Source: Acidobacteriota bacterium
GTDB taxonomy: Bacteria; Acidobacteriota; Terriglobia; Terriglobales; Acidobacteriaceae
Direction: 5' to 3'
Length of the DNA: 7,350 nt
Assembly: GCA_021805955.1 (NCBI GenBank)
Contig: JAJZDO010000333.1
Span: 1-7,350 of the forward strand
The notes below the pieces were generated by a model that saw nothing but the letters and a program-made list of their open reading frames with translations, did not search any database and was not told the origin of the DNA. This document shows positions 1-6,143 of the stretch, piece by piece. A program made the translations under genes and the position numbers. Within the stretch, counting starts at the first letter, position 1; each line of letters starts with the position of its first letter.

Positions 1-1025
1 TCCAGTCGATTTCGAAGACGGATTGTATTGCGGGGAGTGATGGTAGGGATGAAGTTCAAGCGCACGCCAAATTCCTGAAATTGAATCGTCACCGCGCCTA
101 AGCCGCCCCCAGTAACTCCTTGTACAACGGGATAGGGATATTCTCCGCCAGCGAGAAAACTCGCCTGCTTCCCATTTGCGGCCAACAGGTTGGGTTGTGA
201 CAGGACTTGGATCACTCCGTCATTCTCCAGGGCCTGAATGGTTGCGCCTAAACCGAGGTCTTGACGGAACAGCGAGAGGTTCAATGCATTGGCTATGGTT
301 GCGACGGCGGATCCAGTCGTTGGCGAGGAAACCGTTGGCGCCGGAAATTGTCCCGTGGTGACGGTACCGATCGTATTGGCTGCACCCACGCTGAAGATGT
401 TTATGCCGAGCTGTCTCAGTTGCGTCAGGTCGACGCTGGCAAAACGCACCTTCAAAAGAATCTGCGGTTGCGGCGGCGGAACATCGACATACAGCAGATT
501 GATGACTTTGCCCGCGGTGGATGCGATTTGAAATGCGCGCTGCGAGCTATTCAAGTCCTTTACCGTGCCGCGCAGGAAAATCAGTCCACCCTCCGAGCTG
601 AGCTTCAGGTGTTGTCCCGGTAGCTCCATGCGGAGCTCGCGCTCTATGCCCGCCATTGCATCGTTCTCTACATAAGAACTTGGGCGCACCATCACCTTGA
701 AGAACTGCCGCCCGCCTTGTGCTTCCCAAACGATCAGGCTCGTTACGCCAGGGGCCTTTCCGTTCACCATCACCTCGGTCGGAGTCGTTGCTGTTGCTTC
801 GGCAATATCTCCCATCCCCACCGCCACGCGGACAATCGGCTGGGTAGTATCGACGAGCACCGACTGTCCCACGGTCACGAAGAGTTCATTCGCCGAGTCT
901 TGACTGGCGATCTCCGCAGGTTGTTGGAGAGAGGCTGCATTCTCCGCATGAAGGGCTGTCCCCGAACTCAACACACACGAAAGGGCATAGAAACACAAAA
1001 TTGCAATTCCAGTTTTCGCTCTCAC
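1..1025 (-). CDS. cpaC: Tad/Flp pilus outer-membrane secretin (CpaC/RcpA), C-terminus cut by window edge
   Basis: This would be the outer-membrane channel of the Tad pilus apparatus. Only the first 341 codons are in the window; the gene continues past the left edge. I chose the GTG at 1025 because it overlaps the cpaB stop as GTGA and is followed by a clear signal peptide (MRAK, hydrophobic stretch about residues 5-23, cleavage likely after ALHA-27). Residues ~46-115 ('LFVTVGQSVLVDT', 'VTSLIVWEAQGG') fit the pilus-assembly N-terminal domain found on RcpA/CpaC secretins. Residues ~122-183 fit a BON domain ('LSSEGGLIFLRGTVKD'). The secretin domain starts near 188 ('QILLKVRFASVD') and contains 'VIQVLSQPNLLAANGKQ' (271-287), 'FLAGGEYPYPV' (290-300) and 'TIQFQEFGVRLNFIPTITPR' (313-332). 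The frame is open to the edge, and the last residues (IRLRNRL, then E or D) still align with the family's L-x-V-x-PEVS region, so I see no frameshift. It is very likely co-transcribed and translationally coupled with cpaB. Confidence 0.93.
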   Translation of the reverse strand, partial: MRAKTGIAILCFYALSCVLSSGTALHAENAASLQQPAEIASQDSANELFVTVGQSVLVDTTQPIVRVAVGMGDIAEATATTPTEVMVNGKAPGVTSLIVWEAQGGRQFFKVMVRPSSYVENDAMAGIERELRMELPGQHLKLSSEGGLIFLRGTVKDLNSSQRAFQIASTAGKVINLLYVDVPPPQPQILLKVRFASVDLTQLRQLGINIFSVGAANTIGTVTTGQFPAPTVSSPTTGSAVATIANALNLSLFRQDLGLGATIQALENDGVIQVLSQPNLLAANGKQASFLAGGEYPYPVVQGVTGGGLGAVTIQFQEFGVRLNFIPTITPRNTIRLRNRL

Positions 1026-1873
1026 TGTTTTTCCTCGTGTGAGGCAAATTTAGTTTCAGTTTTTTTCGACCCATTGAAGACTTCAATCAGATACACGCGA
1101 GTCGCAGGAGCGGATCTTCTGCGAACCATATGCGCGGGCCGCGGCGATCCTATCGGGACATTATCCTGACCGTAGAGATGCGCCAAACCTGTCCCTGGCG
1201 TCTCCGCAAGTTTTGTGTCCAGCGGGTTCCTCAGGACGAGCTGAATTTTTGTTTGATTGCTTGCCAGGCTCAGGGCCTCCGCCTGCTGCGGCGTCACCAG
1301 CAGATTGACCACCTGGACCTGTTGCGGCTTCCCTTCCGCGTCTCTCTGAATGTCCGTCCCGGCGGACAGAACCTGTATGTTCTGCAGCAAGGTCCGTACC
1401 TGCGACCCTTGAGCTGTGTTCGTCGTCCCTGGCGGATTGCCGGAGATCAGCACGTCTACCCGCATTCCTGGCGTCGCGAAGCCAGCCACGCCGACGACAT
1501 CATCAACTTTCACTGCGCATGCGCGCATCCCGTCGGGAATGGTTGCCGCGAGCCCGCCGCCCGATCCAGGCGCCGCGAGACGGCTATTCAAAATAGGTTC
1601 GCCCAGATACAGGTCGGAGAGTACGCCTCTGCCGATCGCGTCCGCAGTCTTGAGTATGGCGCCTTGCGGAAGCGTGCCTGCTATCTCGATCGTGGTCAGG
1701 TCGGCGCTGCTCAGAACGCTACCGAGTTTGATGTCCCTTGCAGCGGCTACTACACGCGTGACTTGATGACGAGGTGCGCCGAGGCGGTTCCCAACAATGC
1801 GGAAGACGAGATAACTGCATGCGATGGCAACGACAAAAGCAGTCAATAGGATAGCCGTCAATCTTCGGTTCAT
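1022..1873 (-). CDS. cpaB: Flp pilus assembly protein CpaB/RcpC
   Basis: This 283-residue protein is a normal length for CpaB, an inner-membrane-anchored periplasmic protein that works with the secretin. One N-terminal transmembrane segment lies at about residues 6-26. A SAF-like domain follows: 'VVAAARDIKLGSVLSSADL' (41-59) and 'GRGVLSDLYLGEPILNSRLA' (81-100). The RcpC/CpaB domain covers about 110-220, with 'IPDGMRACAVKVDDVVGVAG' (112-131), 'PGMRVDVLI' (135-143), 'TLLQNIQVLSAG' (161-172) and 'VNLLVTPQQAEALSLASNQ' (189-207). The tail 'VYLIEVFNGSKKTETKF' (260-276) resembles CpaB proteins I recall from Acidobacteria. The ATG at 1873 has an AAGG Shine-Dalgarno at 1884-1881, 7 nt upstream. It is the first gene of the cpaB-cpaC transcription unit, and a strong sigma-54 promoter match ends about 58 bp before its start. 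Confidence 0.94.
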   Translation of the reverse strand: MNRRLTAILLTAFVVAIACSYLVFRIVGNRLGAPRHQVTRVVAAARDIKLGSVLSSADLTTIEIAGTLPQGAILKTADAIGRGVLSDLYLGEPILNSRLAAPGSGGGLAATIPDGMRACAVKVDDVVGVAGFATPGMRVDVLISGNPPGTTNTAQGSQVRTLLQNIQVLSAGTDIQRDAEGKPQQVQVVNLLVTPQQAEALSLASNQTKIQLVLRNPLDTKLAETPGTGLAHLYGQDNVPIGSPRPAHMVRRRSAPATRVYLIEVFNGSKKTETKFASHEEKQ

Positions 1874-1930
1874 TCAGGCACCTTTTCGAACTGGCAGTGA
1901 AAACGGTCTTGATTTTCCTTCCACATGATC

Positions 1931-1946
1931 GCAATTGTTGTGCCAA
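1931..1946 (-). promoter_or_regulatory. Sigma-54 (-24/-12) promoter for cpaB-cpaC
   Basis: On the minus strand this reads TTGGCACAACAATTGC. It matches the RpoN consensus TGGCAC-N5-TTGC at every conserved position, and the spacing between the invariant GG and GC is exactly 10. The expected transcription start is about 12 nt downstream of the GC, near 1919, giving a 5' leader of roughly 45 nt before the cpaB ATG at 1873. Sigma-54 promoters need an AAA+ enhancer-binding protein, so Tad assembly would be switched by a dedicated activator that is not encoded in this window. Confidence 0.8.
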
Positions 1947-1996
1947 AAGAAAGAAAGTCGGCAAATGAGGGGTTTAGCGGGCTAGTCATTCAGCAA

Positions 1997-2010
1997 GTGT
2001 GAACACGTGT
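1997..2010. promoter_or_regulatory. Nested inverted repeat, candidate activator-binding site
   Basis: The sequence GTGTGAACACGTGT combines GTGT-GA-ACAC (1997-2006) with the perfect 8-bp palindrome ACACGTGT (2003-2010). It lies about 87 bp upstream of the predicted leftward transcription start and about 114 bp upstream of the rightward one, a usual distance for sigma-54 enhancer sites. A looser GTGT-N10-ACAC pair follows at 2029-2046. No particular activator can be named from this sequence. Confidence 0.35.
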
Positions 2011-2093
2011 ATACCACTCGGCACCGCTGTGTAGCCGCGCAGACACGCCTGAGACGGTCCGTTTCCCGTTTGCGGAACTTACGCGCCTGTCAG

Positions 2094-2110
2094 TTGGCCT
2101 GAAAATTGCA
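2094..2110 (+). promoter_or_regulatory. Sigma-54 (-24/-12) promoter for the TonB-like gene
   Basis: The plus strand reads TTGGCCTGAAAATTGCA. The -24 TTGGC and the -12 TTGCA are both present, and the GG (2096-2097) and GC (2108-2109) are exactly 10 nt apart. It departs from consensus after the GGC (CT instead of AC), so it is weaker than the leftward match. The expected start is near 2121, giving a leader of about 78 nt before the GTG at 2199. Its placement opposite the cpaB promoter supports a functional pair. Confidence 0.65.
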
Positions 2111-2198
2111 GTTGTATTTAGCGGAGTCCTGGCGAAAGCGACATTCGCGCTTGCAGTCGCGATAGGATCCGTTCTTCTGCAGGAGACGACGGACACCC

Positions 2199-3644
2199 GT
2201 GCCGGGAGTGGGAGTTATTACCGCATTGACCTATTCGCAAATCAACACGCTATTTACCACGCCACAGCGCTCGCGCACGGAACCTGGTTTCTTCATGGCT
2301 TCGGTCCTGATGCACGGATTGGCCTTTGGCATCGCGGTACTCACCGTCATGGACGCGCCGAGAGTCGACGACTCGTCACGCACGCGACGATATACAACCC
2401 GACTTGTGAAGCTGCAATCGACTGATCCGCTATTGCAATGGTCTCCTGGAAGCGCTGCACAACCCACTTCGCACGCGGAGATGCGCGCAGGTCGCGCCGA
2501 TGAACAGCGGGTGGCGGCGGCCGCGCCCCAATCGCTTGCCTATCGAGCTTCGGCACCCATCACGCTCGTGCAACCGGACATCGCGCAGAACACATTATTG
2601 CCACTCAAGGCTCCGATTCCGCTGATGGTGATGTGGACTCCACCGGAACTACCGGTCAAGAAGATTGTTCCGCCTCCGCCTAAAATAAAAGCATCGGCTA
2701 ACGTCCGGCCTTCCCTCTCTATGCCCAACCGCGAAGCGCATGTTGCCAATATCCAGATGGCCTCTACTTCATTTGTTTCTCAGACAATTCCGATCTCCGC
2801 CAGCACGACCTCGCCCATTGTCGTGCCCGGACAGGAGTTGCCGCAGGTGCCACAAACAGCGTCCATTCCATCGGCGCAGCCCACACCGGCAACGGTCTTG
2901 TCCGTCTCCAACCTGCTTCTGTCGAAAGGAACCGTTGCATTGCCACCCGCCAACCAAACTGCAGCAGCATCCAGCTCCGATTCTTTCGCACCCGGACGGC
3001 CACAGAGCACATCCCAAACGGGTGACGGCGCAACAGTCGGCAAGCAGAATGGAAATGCGTCGGGAGTAACTTCAGGCAACCACGGCGATCAGAACGAAAC
3101 TGCAACGGGGCCAGCGGGGGAGAAACAGGCAGGATCCAACTCCGGATCGGTCTCTGGACTTCCGTCAGAAAACGGAGCATCGGTCGATCGTATTACCCGC
3201 CCAAAGGACGGCCATTTCGGGGTAGTCGTGGTGGGAGATTCGGTTGCCGATGAATATCCTGAAGCGGCTGGAATATGGGCCGACAGGCTCGCCTATACGG
3301 TGTACCTGCATGTAGGCGCAGCGAAAAGCTGGATTCTCCAATATTGCCTGCCTCGCGTGGTGCAAGCGGCGGGCAACACTACCCGGCCTGACGCACCATG
3401 GCCGTACCTCATCATGACGCCCCACCTCGCTGCCGGCGACTACGACACAGATGCTCTGCTGGTGCATGGCTTCATTGATGCCGCGGGACACTTCGAGAAA
3501 CTGGCGATCGTCTTTCCCGCCCAGTTCGCTCAGAGCAAGTTCGTTCTCGGCGCGCTCCAGCAGTGGCAGTTCCGGCCCGCCGAGCAGAATGGACAATCGA
3601 CCGCTGTCGAGGTGCTGCTCATTATTCCAGAAGAAACGGAATAG
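2199..3644 (+). CDS. TonB-like single-span membrane protein of a Tad locus
   Basis: This 481-residue protein looks like an inner-membrane-anchored periplasmic protein related to TonB. A short cytoplasmic N-terminus ('TPQRSRTEPG', 21-30) precedes one transmembrane helix (about 31-50). Then comes a long low-complexity region rich in Pro, Ser, Thr and Ala, with PPELPVKKIVPPPPKIK-type segments, and a Gly/Asn/Ser-rich stretch (about 275-330). The compact C-terminal domain begins near 'FGVVVVGDS' (about 340). It ends with 'LVHGFIDAAGHFEKLAIV' and 'ALQQWQFRPAEQNGQ' (about 452-466), then 'AVEVLLIIPEE', which follows the TonB C-terminal pattern of x-G-x-v..v and W-x-F-x-PA...G. The GTG start has AGGAG at 2181-2185, a rather long 13 nt away; another in-frame GTG lies at 2208, and the first in-frame ATG is at residue 33, inside the helix. 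The gene lies on the opposite strand to all Tad genes around it, diverging from cpaB and converging on the second tadE. No ExbB/ExbD genes are in view, and energy coupling is inferred only. Confidence 0.85.
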   Translation: MPGVGVITALTYSQINTLFTTPQRSRTEPGFFMASVLMHGLAFGIAVLTVMDAPRVDDSSRTRRYTTRLVKLQSTDPLLQWSPGSAAQPTSHAEMRAGRADEQRVAAAAPQSLAYRASAPITLVQPDIAQNTLLPLKAPIPLMVMWTPPELPVKKIVPPPPKIKASANVRPSLSMPNREAHVANIQMASTSFVSQTIPISASTTSPIVVPGQELPQVPQTASIPSAQPTPATVLSVSNLLLSKGTVALPPANQTAAASSSDSFAPGRPQSTSQTGDGATVGKQNGNASGVTSGNHGDQNETATGPAGEKQAGSNSGSVSGLPSENGASVDRITRPKDGHFGVVVVGDSVADEYPEAAGIWADRLAYTVYLHVGAAKSWILQYCLPRVVQAAGNTTRPDAPWPYLIMTPHLAAGDYDTDALLVHGFIDAAGHFEKLAIVFPAQFAQSKFVLGALQQWQFRPAEQNGQSTAVEVLLIIPEETE

Positions 3645-3667
3645 ATCGCTTGGGCAGGTCTATTTTT
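3642..3667 (+). terminator. Weak possible Rho-independent terminator after the TonB-like gene
   Basis: A 6-bp stem (TAGATC 3642-3647 with GGTCTA 3657-3662, one G-U pair, 9-nt loop) is followed directly by five T residues (3663-3667). The stem begins in the stop codon. It is short and AT-rich, so termination may be poor. No T-run follows any hairpin in the other direction, so the convergent tadE transcript has no visible terminator in the 36-bp gap. Confidence 0.3.
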
Positions 3668-3680
3668 GGATGCGGCGCCG

Positions 3681-4211
3681 TCACTGTGAAATCACCATCG
3701 AAGACGTGCTGCTGAGCGTGAGTGTGCTGCTTGGGACAAACGGGATAGACAGAGGAAACTTGTACTGCGCCGTCACTGTCACCAAGTCGCCCGGTCCATT
3801 GCAACCTACCGCTACACAGGTTCCTCCTGCCGGAAAGGCGAAATATGCCGTTGTCACTGTCATGGAGGACGGTTGTATTCCTGGGTATCCGAGACTCTGG
3901 ACGTAGGTCTGGATCTGGGGTTTCGTAACTGTACATGAGGCACCGGAGACCATGCAGGTCGATCCATGGACGATCGCGTACCGGCTGCCCTCCCGCGCGG
4001 CATCGGACACATAATGGTAGGTGTATAGAGCCAGGCACATTTCAATCAGACCGAACAAGATCGTTAACAGAACGATCATGCTCAGGGCCATTTCAACCAT
4101 TGACGATCCTTCCTCGCTCGCAGCGCGCGTACGGCTGCGGCGGGCTTCTCGCTGAGATGTCTGCGAAAGCCTGCGTGAAGAGATGATGCCGAGTTGTATT
4201 CGTGTCTGCAT
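3681..4211 (-). CDS. tadE: TadE-like pseudopilin family protein (second copy)
   Basis: This 176-residue protein carries the TadE N-terminal signature 'GSSMVEMALSMIVLLTILFG' at 35-54: a Gly, then a Glu at +5, then a hydrophobic helix. It continues with 'YTYHYVSDAAREGSRYAIVHG' (63-83), typical of TadE. TadE-type proteins are processed like pilins by the Tad prepilin peptidase and act as minor, pilin-like components. The open frame extends further upstream, but the ATG at 4211 is preferred because it overlaps the previous tadE stop as TAATG, pointing to translational coupling; no clear Shine-Dalgarno is present. The leader before Gly35 is long and Arg-rich ('REARRSRTRA', 21-30). Four Cys residues in the extracytoplasmic part (STC...SC at 86-93, then TC and GC further on) could form disulfides. 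It is the last gene of the tadG-tadE-tadE run. Confidence 0.87.
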   Translation of the reverse strand: MQTRIQLGIISSRRLSQTSQREARRSRTRAASEEGSSMVEMALSMIVLLTILFGLIEMCLALYTYHYVSDAAREGSRYAIVHGSTCMVSGASCTVTKPQIQTYVQSLGYPGIQPSSMTVTTAYFAFPAGGTCVAVGCNGPGDLVTVTAQYKFPLSIPFVPSSTLTLSSTSSMVISQ

Positions 4212-4732
4212 TACTGATCTGCAACTCGCATAATTGCCTGTCCTGTAAGTGTGAATGTGGTTGGAAGACCCGGAAGATGAAATAGAGGGTCGAAGGACGC
4301 GCTTGTATTCACCTGAAGATAGTCGATAACTCGCGCGGGACTGGGGCATGTAGTAGTAAGAGCGGTCAAGCACACGATGGTTCCTCCCGTGGAGCAGGCG
4401 CATGAATTGCTGGCTACGGCGGTCACGCCCGTAAGGTTAGCTGCATCCGTGATAGCCACCAGTTCGACGTTGGGCAAGTCGGCAGCCCTGCCGCGACTCA
4501 GGGATCCATACGAAGCGCCGGCGCGGGCGGCATTGCTCACTTCGATGGCGGCGTAGGCCAGGCGCCCGAATTCCGCCGCTCCAACTAGCAGCAGAATGAA
4601 AATCGGAAACATCAGCGCAAGTTCCACCAACGCTTGTCCGAGGTCTTTCCGCATGACCGCGTGAGGCGCCGGCAGGCGTATCCAGCGCCCCATGCAATCC
4701 GTTCGTGAATCGCTCCCGATGACGTTTGTCAT
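4211..4732 (-). CDS. tadE: TadE-like pseudopilin family protein (first copy)
   Basis: This 173-residue protein has a 31-residue cytoplasmic leader and then 'GQALVELALMFPIFILLLVG' (32-51), the TadE/pilin-like motif with Gly32 and Glu37 (+5). It is followed by 'AAEFGRLAYAAIEVSNAARAGASYG' (52-76), the conserved TadE segment. The mature extracytoplasmic part contains a Cys cluster (CAC...C...C at about 110-135). The ATG at 4732 starts 3 nt after the tadG TAA, with GGTGGAG at 4745-4739 as a Shine-Dalgarno 6 nt upstream, so the start is well supported; in-frame ATGs at residues 14 and 27 are less likely alternatives. Its stop overlaps the start of the second tadE by one base. It probably forms part of the Tad pseudopilus or minor pilus complex. 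Confidence 0.88.
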   Translation of the reverse strand: MTNVIGSDSRTDCMGRWIRLPAPHAVMRKDLGQALVELALMFPIFILLLVGAAEFGRLAYAAIEVSNAARAGASYGSLSRGRAADLPNVELVAITDAANLTGVTAVASNSCACSTGGTIVCLTALTTTCPSPARVIDYLQVNTSASFDPLFHLPGLPTTFTLTGQAIMRVADQ

Positions 4733-4735
4733 GGC

Positions 4736-6004
4736 TTACTCCACCAGCGCAATTTTTGTCAGCGGGGAGGTGCCGACGGTTGTGGAATAGTTCGTGATGG
4801 ATAGAGTTCCGGTCTGATCATTCAGTGTGCCCACGATTAAGTCGGTAATGAGGCTAATTCCGCCACTCTTGTCGCCACCGCTGTCGTGCAAAAATAATTG
4901 CGCGGTTGGCGCGTAAATGATGCCGTCGATCGTTCCGGTAGAATCGCCAAACTCAAAAGTGATCGTGTTCGTGTTGGCCGGAGGTTGCATGATGGCTATC
5001 CCACCGTAAGAACCACCGCAGGGCGGCAAAGTACCAGCAGCGCACGGAGGTGGCGCGACAAGGTCGAGATTTGTGGCGGCGGTTCCTTCCGAGAGCGCAC
5101 CGTTATAAATGTCAAGGGTTGTGCCGCCCGCGGCAGACGTTATGCTGCCGCTCAGGTTCACGTTACCCTCAAACACATAGGTCCCCGCACCCAGGGTCGC
5201 ATTGCTGATATTCAAGGTTCCCAAACCCGTGCTAAGCGGAGGCGCGCTGTAACAGCCAGCGGATATTGGTCCGGTCAGATTGCCGCCGTTTGGTGTCGTG
5301 CAGGTCATCGTCGTAGGGTCGGGAAACACCAGGCCACCGAGAGGACAGCTCACCGGTGCGATTCCTAAGACCGGGGCAGGAGTACTATCTCCGGTCTGGC
5401 CGCCGTCACCGCCAACGACACCAACCGAACCCGCGGTCAGAGTGCCACCCGCTCCGGTAAACTGCAGCGCATCCGTATTGTTCGAATCAACAATGACCCC
5501 ACACGACGGCGCGGATACGTCAAACGACCCCTGCAAGCTCATGGCGCCCACCGCCGACGGGTTGCATACGTAGACGCAACCGTTGGAGGACCCCCCGTTC
5601 CAGGCAACCGCTCTGGCAGCGACCGTCTGGGAGCCGATGTTGAACACTTTCATAAAGAAGGTTGGCTGGTTCTGGGAGACAATTGCTTCCACATATCCGG
5701 CTTGTCCCACATACGCCCCCTCCGTCGGCGGACTGTTGACCGCTACGGTGCCTCCGTTCGTGCCGATGATGACGCCATTTTGCGCCGCCGCAGCCTGGCC
5801 GGCCGCTGTCATATCTCCGTAGTTCAACTCAGCGGCACCCGCGATGGCGGCGCTGTCGGCTGCGATCTGCAAATTTCGTTTGGCATGGAAGAGTGTTCCC
5901 ACGTCGGCAGCGAATCCTACAAAACCAAGCAGGCAAGCCATGCACAGCAGCGTGAGCACCATAGCCTGGCCGCTTTCGTCCTTCAGCCTAGTTGCTAATT
6001 TCAT
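4736..6004 (-). CDS. tadG: TadG-like Flp pilus assembly protein with large extracytoplasmic domain
   Basis: The N-terminus matches the TadG N-terminal domain: 'DESGQAMVLTLLCMACLLGF' (9-28) gives the membrane helix, and 'AADVGTLFHAKRNLQIAADS' (32-51) with 'AAIAGAAEL' follows. I set the start at the ATG at 6004 (422 residues), because GGGGAGGAAG lies just upstream (6016-6007) and the domain begins there; a GTG at 6073 would add 23 residues unlike the family. The rest, about 140-420, is rich in Gly, Ser, Thr and Asn, with recurring short turns ('GTYVFEGNVNLSGS', 274-287; 'GGIAIMQPP', 334-342; 'GTIDGIIYAPTAQLFLHDSG', 357-376). This looks like a beta-helix-type surface domain seen on some TadG relatives. 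Cys occurs in pairs (143/147, 168, 220/235, 251, 321/329). TadG proteins are thought to anchor the pilus complex or act as minor components. Confidence 0.88.
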   Translation of the reverse strand: MKLATRLKDESGQAMVLTLLCMACLLGFVGFAADVGTLFHAKRNLQIAADSAAIAGAAELNYGDMTAAGQAAAAQNGVIIGTNGGTVAVNSPPTEGAYVGQAGYVEAIVSQNQPTFFMKVFNIGSQTVAARAVAWNGGSSNGCVYVCNPSAVGAMSLQGSFDVSAPSCGVIVDSNNTDALQFTGAGGTLTAGSVGVVGGDGGQTGDSTPAPVLGIAPVSCPLGGLVFPDPTTMTCTTPNGGNLTGPISAGCYSAPPLSTGLGTLNISNATLGAGTYVFEGNVNLSGSITSAAGGTTLDIYNGALSEGTAATNLDLVAPPPCAAGTLPPCGGSYGGIAIMQPPANTNTITFEFGDSTGTIDGIIYAPTAQLFLHDSGGDKSGGISLITDLIVGTLNDQTGTLSITNYSTTVGTSPLTKIALVE

Positions 6005-6038
6005 GACTTCCTCCCCGAATGCCGCAGACGTCGCCTTC

Positions 6039-6131
6039 TCATCCAAACGCGTGCCATCCGTTTCGCGCCCCACATCTCCTGCCTATCTTGAGTGTTTGGT
6101 GCTGGGCGTTGTTGGCGTCATGCTCCAACAT
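6039..6131 (-). CDS. Possible 30-codon leader peptide between the PilZ gene and tadG
   Basis: A short frame starts with ATG at 6131 and encodes 30 residues beginning MLEHDANNAQHQTLKIG and ending in GWHAFG. A good Shine-Dalgarno (AGGAG, 8 nt before the ATG) lies just after the PilZ stop, and the frame ends 34 bp before the tadG start. It has no membrane segment and no family I recognise. It may be a real small gene or leader, or chance in the 139-bp gap. Confidence 0.25.
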   Translation of the reverse strand: MLEHDANNAQHQTLKIGRRCGARNGWHAFG

Positions 6132-6143
6132 TCTTGACTCTCC

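Larger units (their letters stand above)
1874..2198. promoter_or_regulatory. Divergent intergenic control region between cpaB and the TonB-like gene
   Basis: This 325-bp gap separates two outward-transcribed genes. I see no convincing gene in it. A 25-codon ORF at 1925-2002 (plus) runs through the leftward promoter and lacks support, and an open frame after it has no good start. The stretch contains a leftward and a rightward sigma-54 promoter match, with about 150 bp between their -24 elements. Nested GTGT/ACAC inverted repeats lie in that spacer (1997-2010, and a looser GTGT-N10-ACAC at 2029-2046). The arrangement is what two RpoN promoters sharing a central activator-binding region would look like. 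Confidence 0.7.

Noticed and set aside
1..20. Possible frameshift of the secretin at the left edge, since the last residues (RLRNRL) lack the usual PEVS
   Set aside because: The frame stays open, and the next codon begins GA, which would give the Glu of the family's PEVS position, so the divergence is more likely substitution.
1130..1849. 239-codon open frame on the plus strand opposite cpaB
   Set aside because: It is the antisense shadow of cpaB, rich in Arg and Cys, with no recognisable domain; the minus-strand frame has full CpaB features.
1925..2422. Plus-strand frame in the cpaB/TonB-like gap: 25 codons to a TGA at 2000-2002, then open to about 2422 with a hydrophobic stretch (LKIAVVFSGVLAKATFALAV)
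   Set aside because: It crosses the leftward promoter, has an internal stop, no good start or Shine-Dalgarno after that stop, and overlaps the well-supported TonB-like frame. I considered a decayed gene but found no family resemblance.
3669..3680. Palindrome CGGCGCCG after the second tadE stop as a terminator
   Set aside because: It has no loop space and no T-run downstream on the minus strand, so it cannot form a Rho-independent terminator.
3673..3779. Direct repeat GCGCCGTCACTGT at 3674-3686 and 3767-3779
   Set aside because: Only 13 bases, inside and at the end of the second tadE in different reading frames, with no flanking structure; probably chance.
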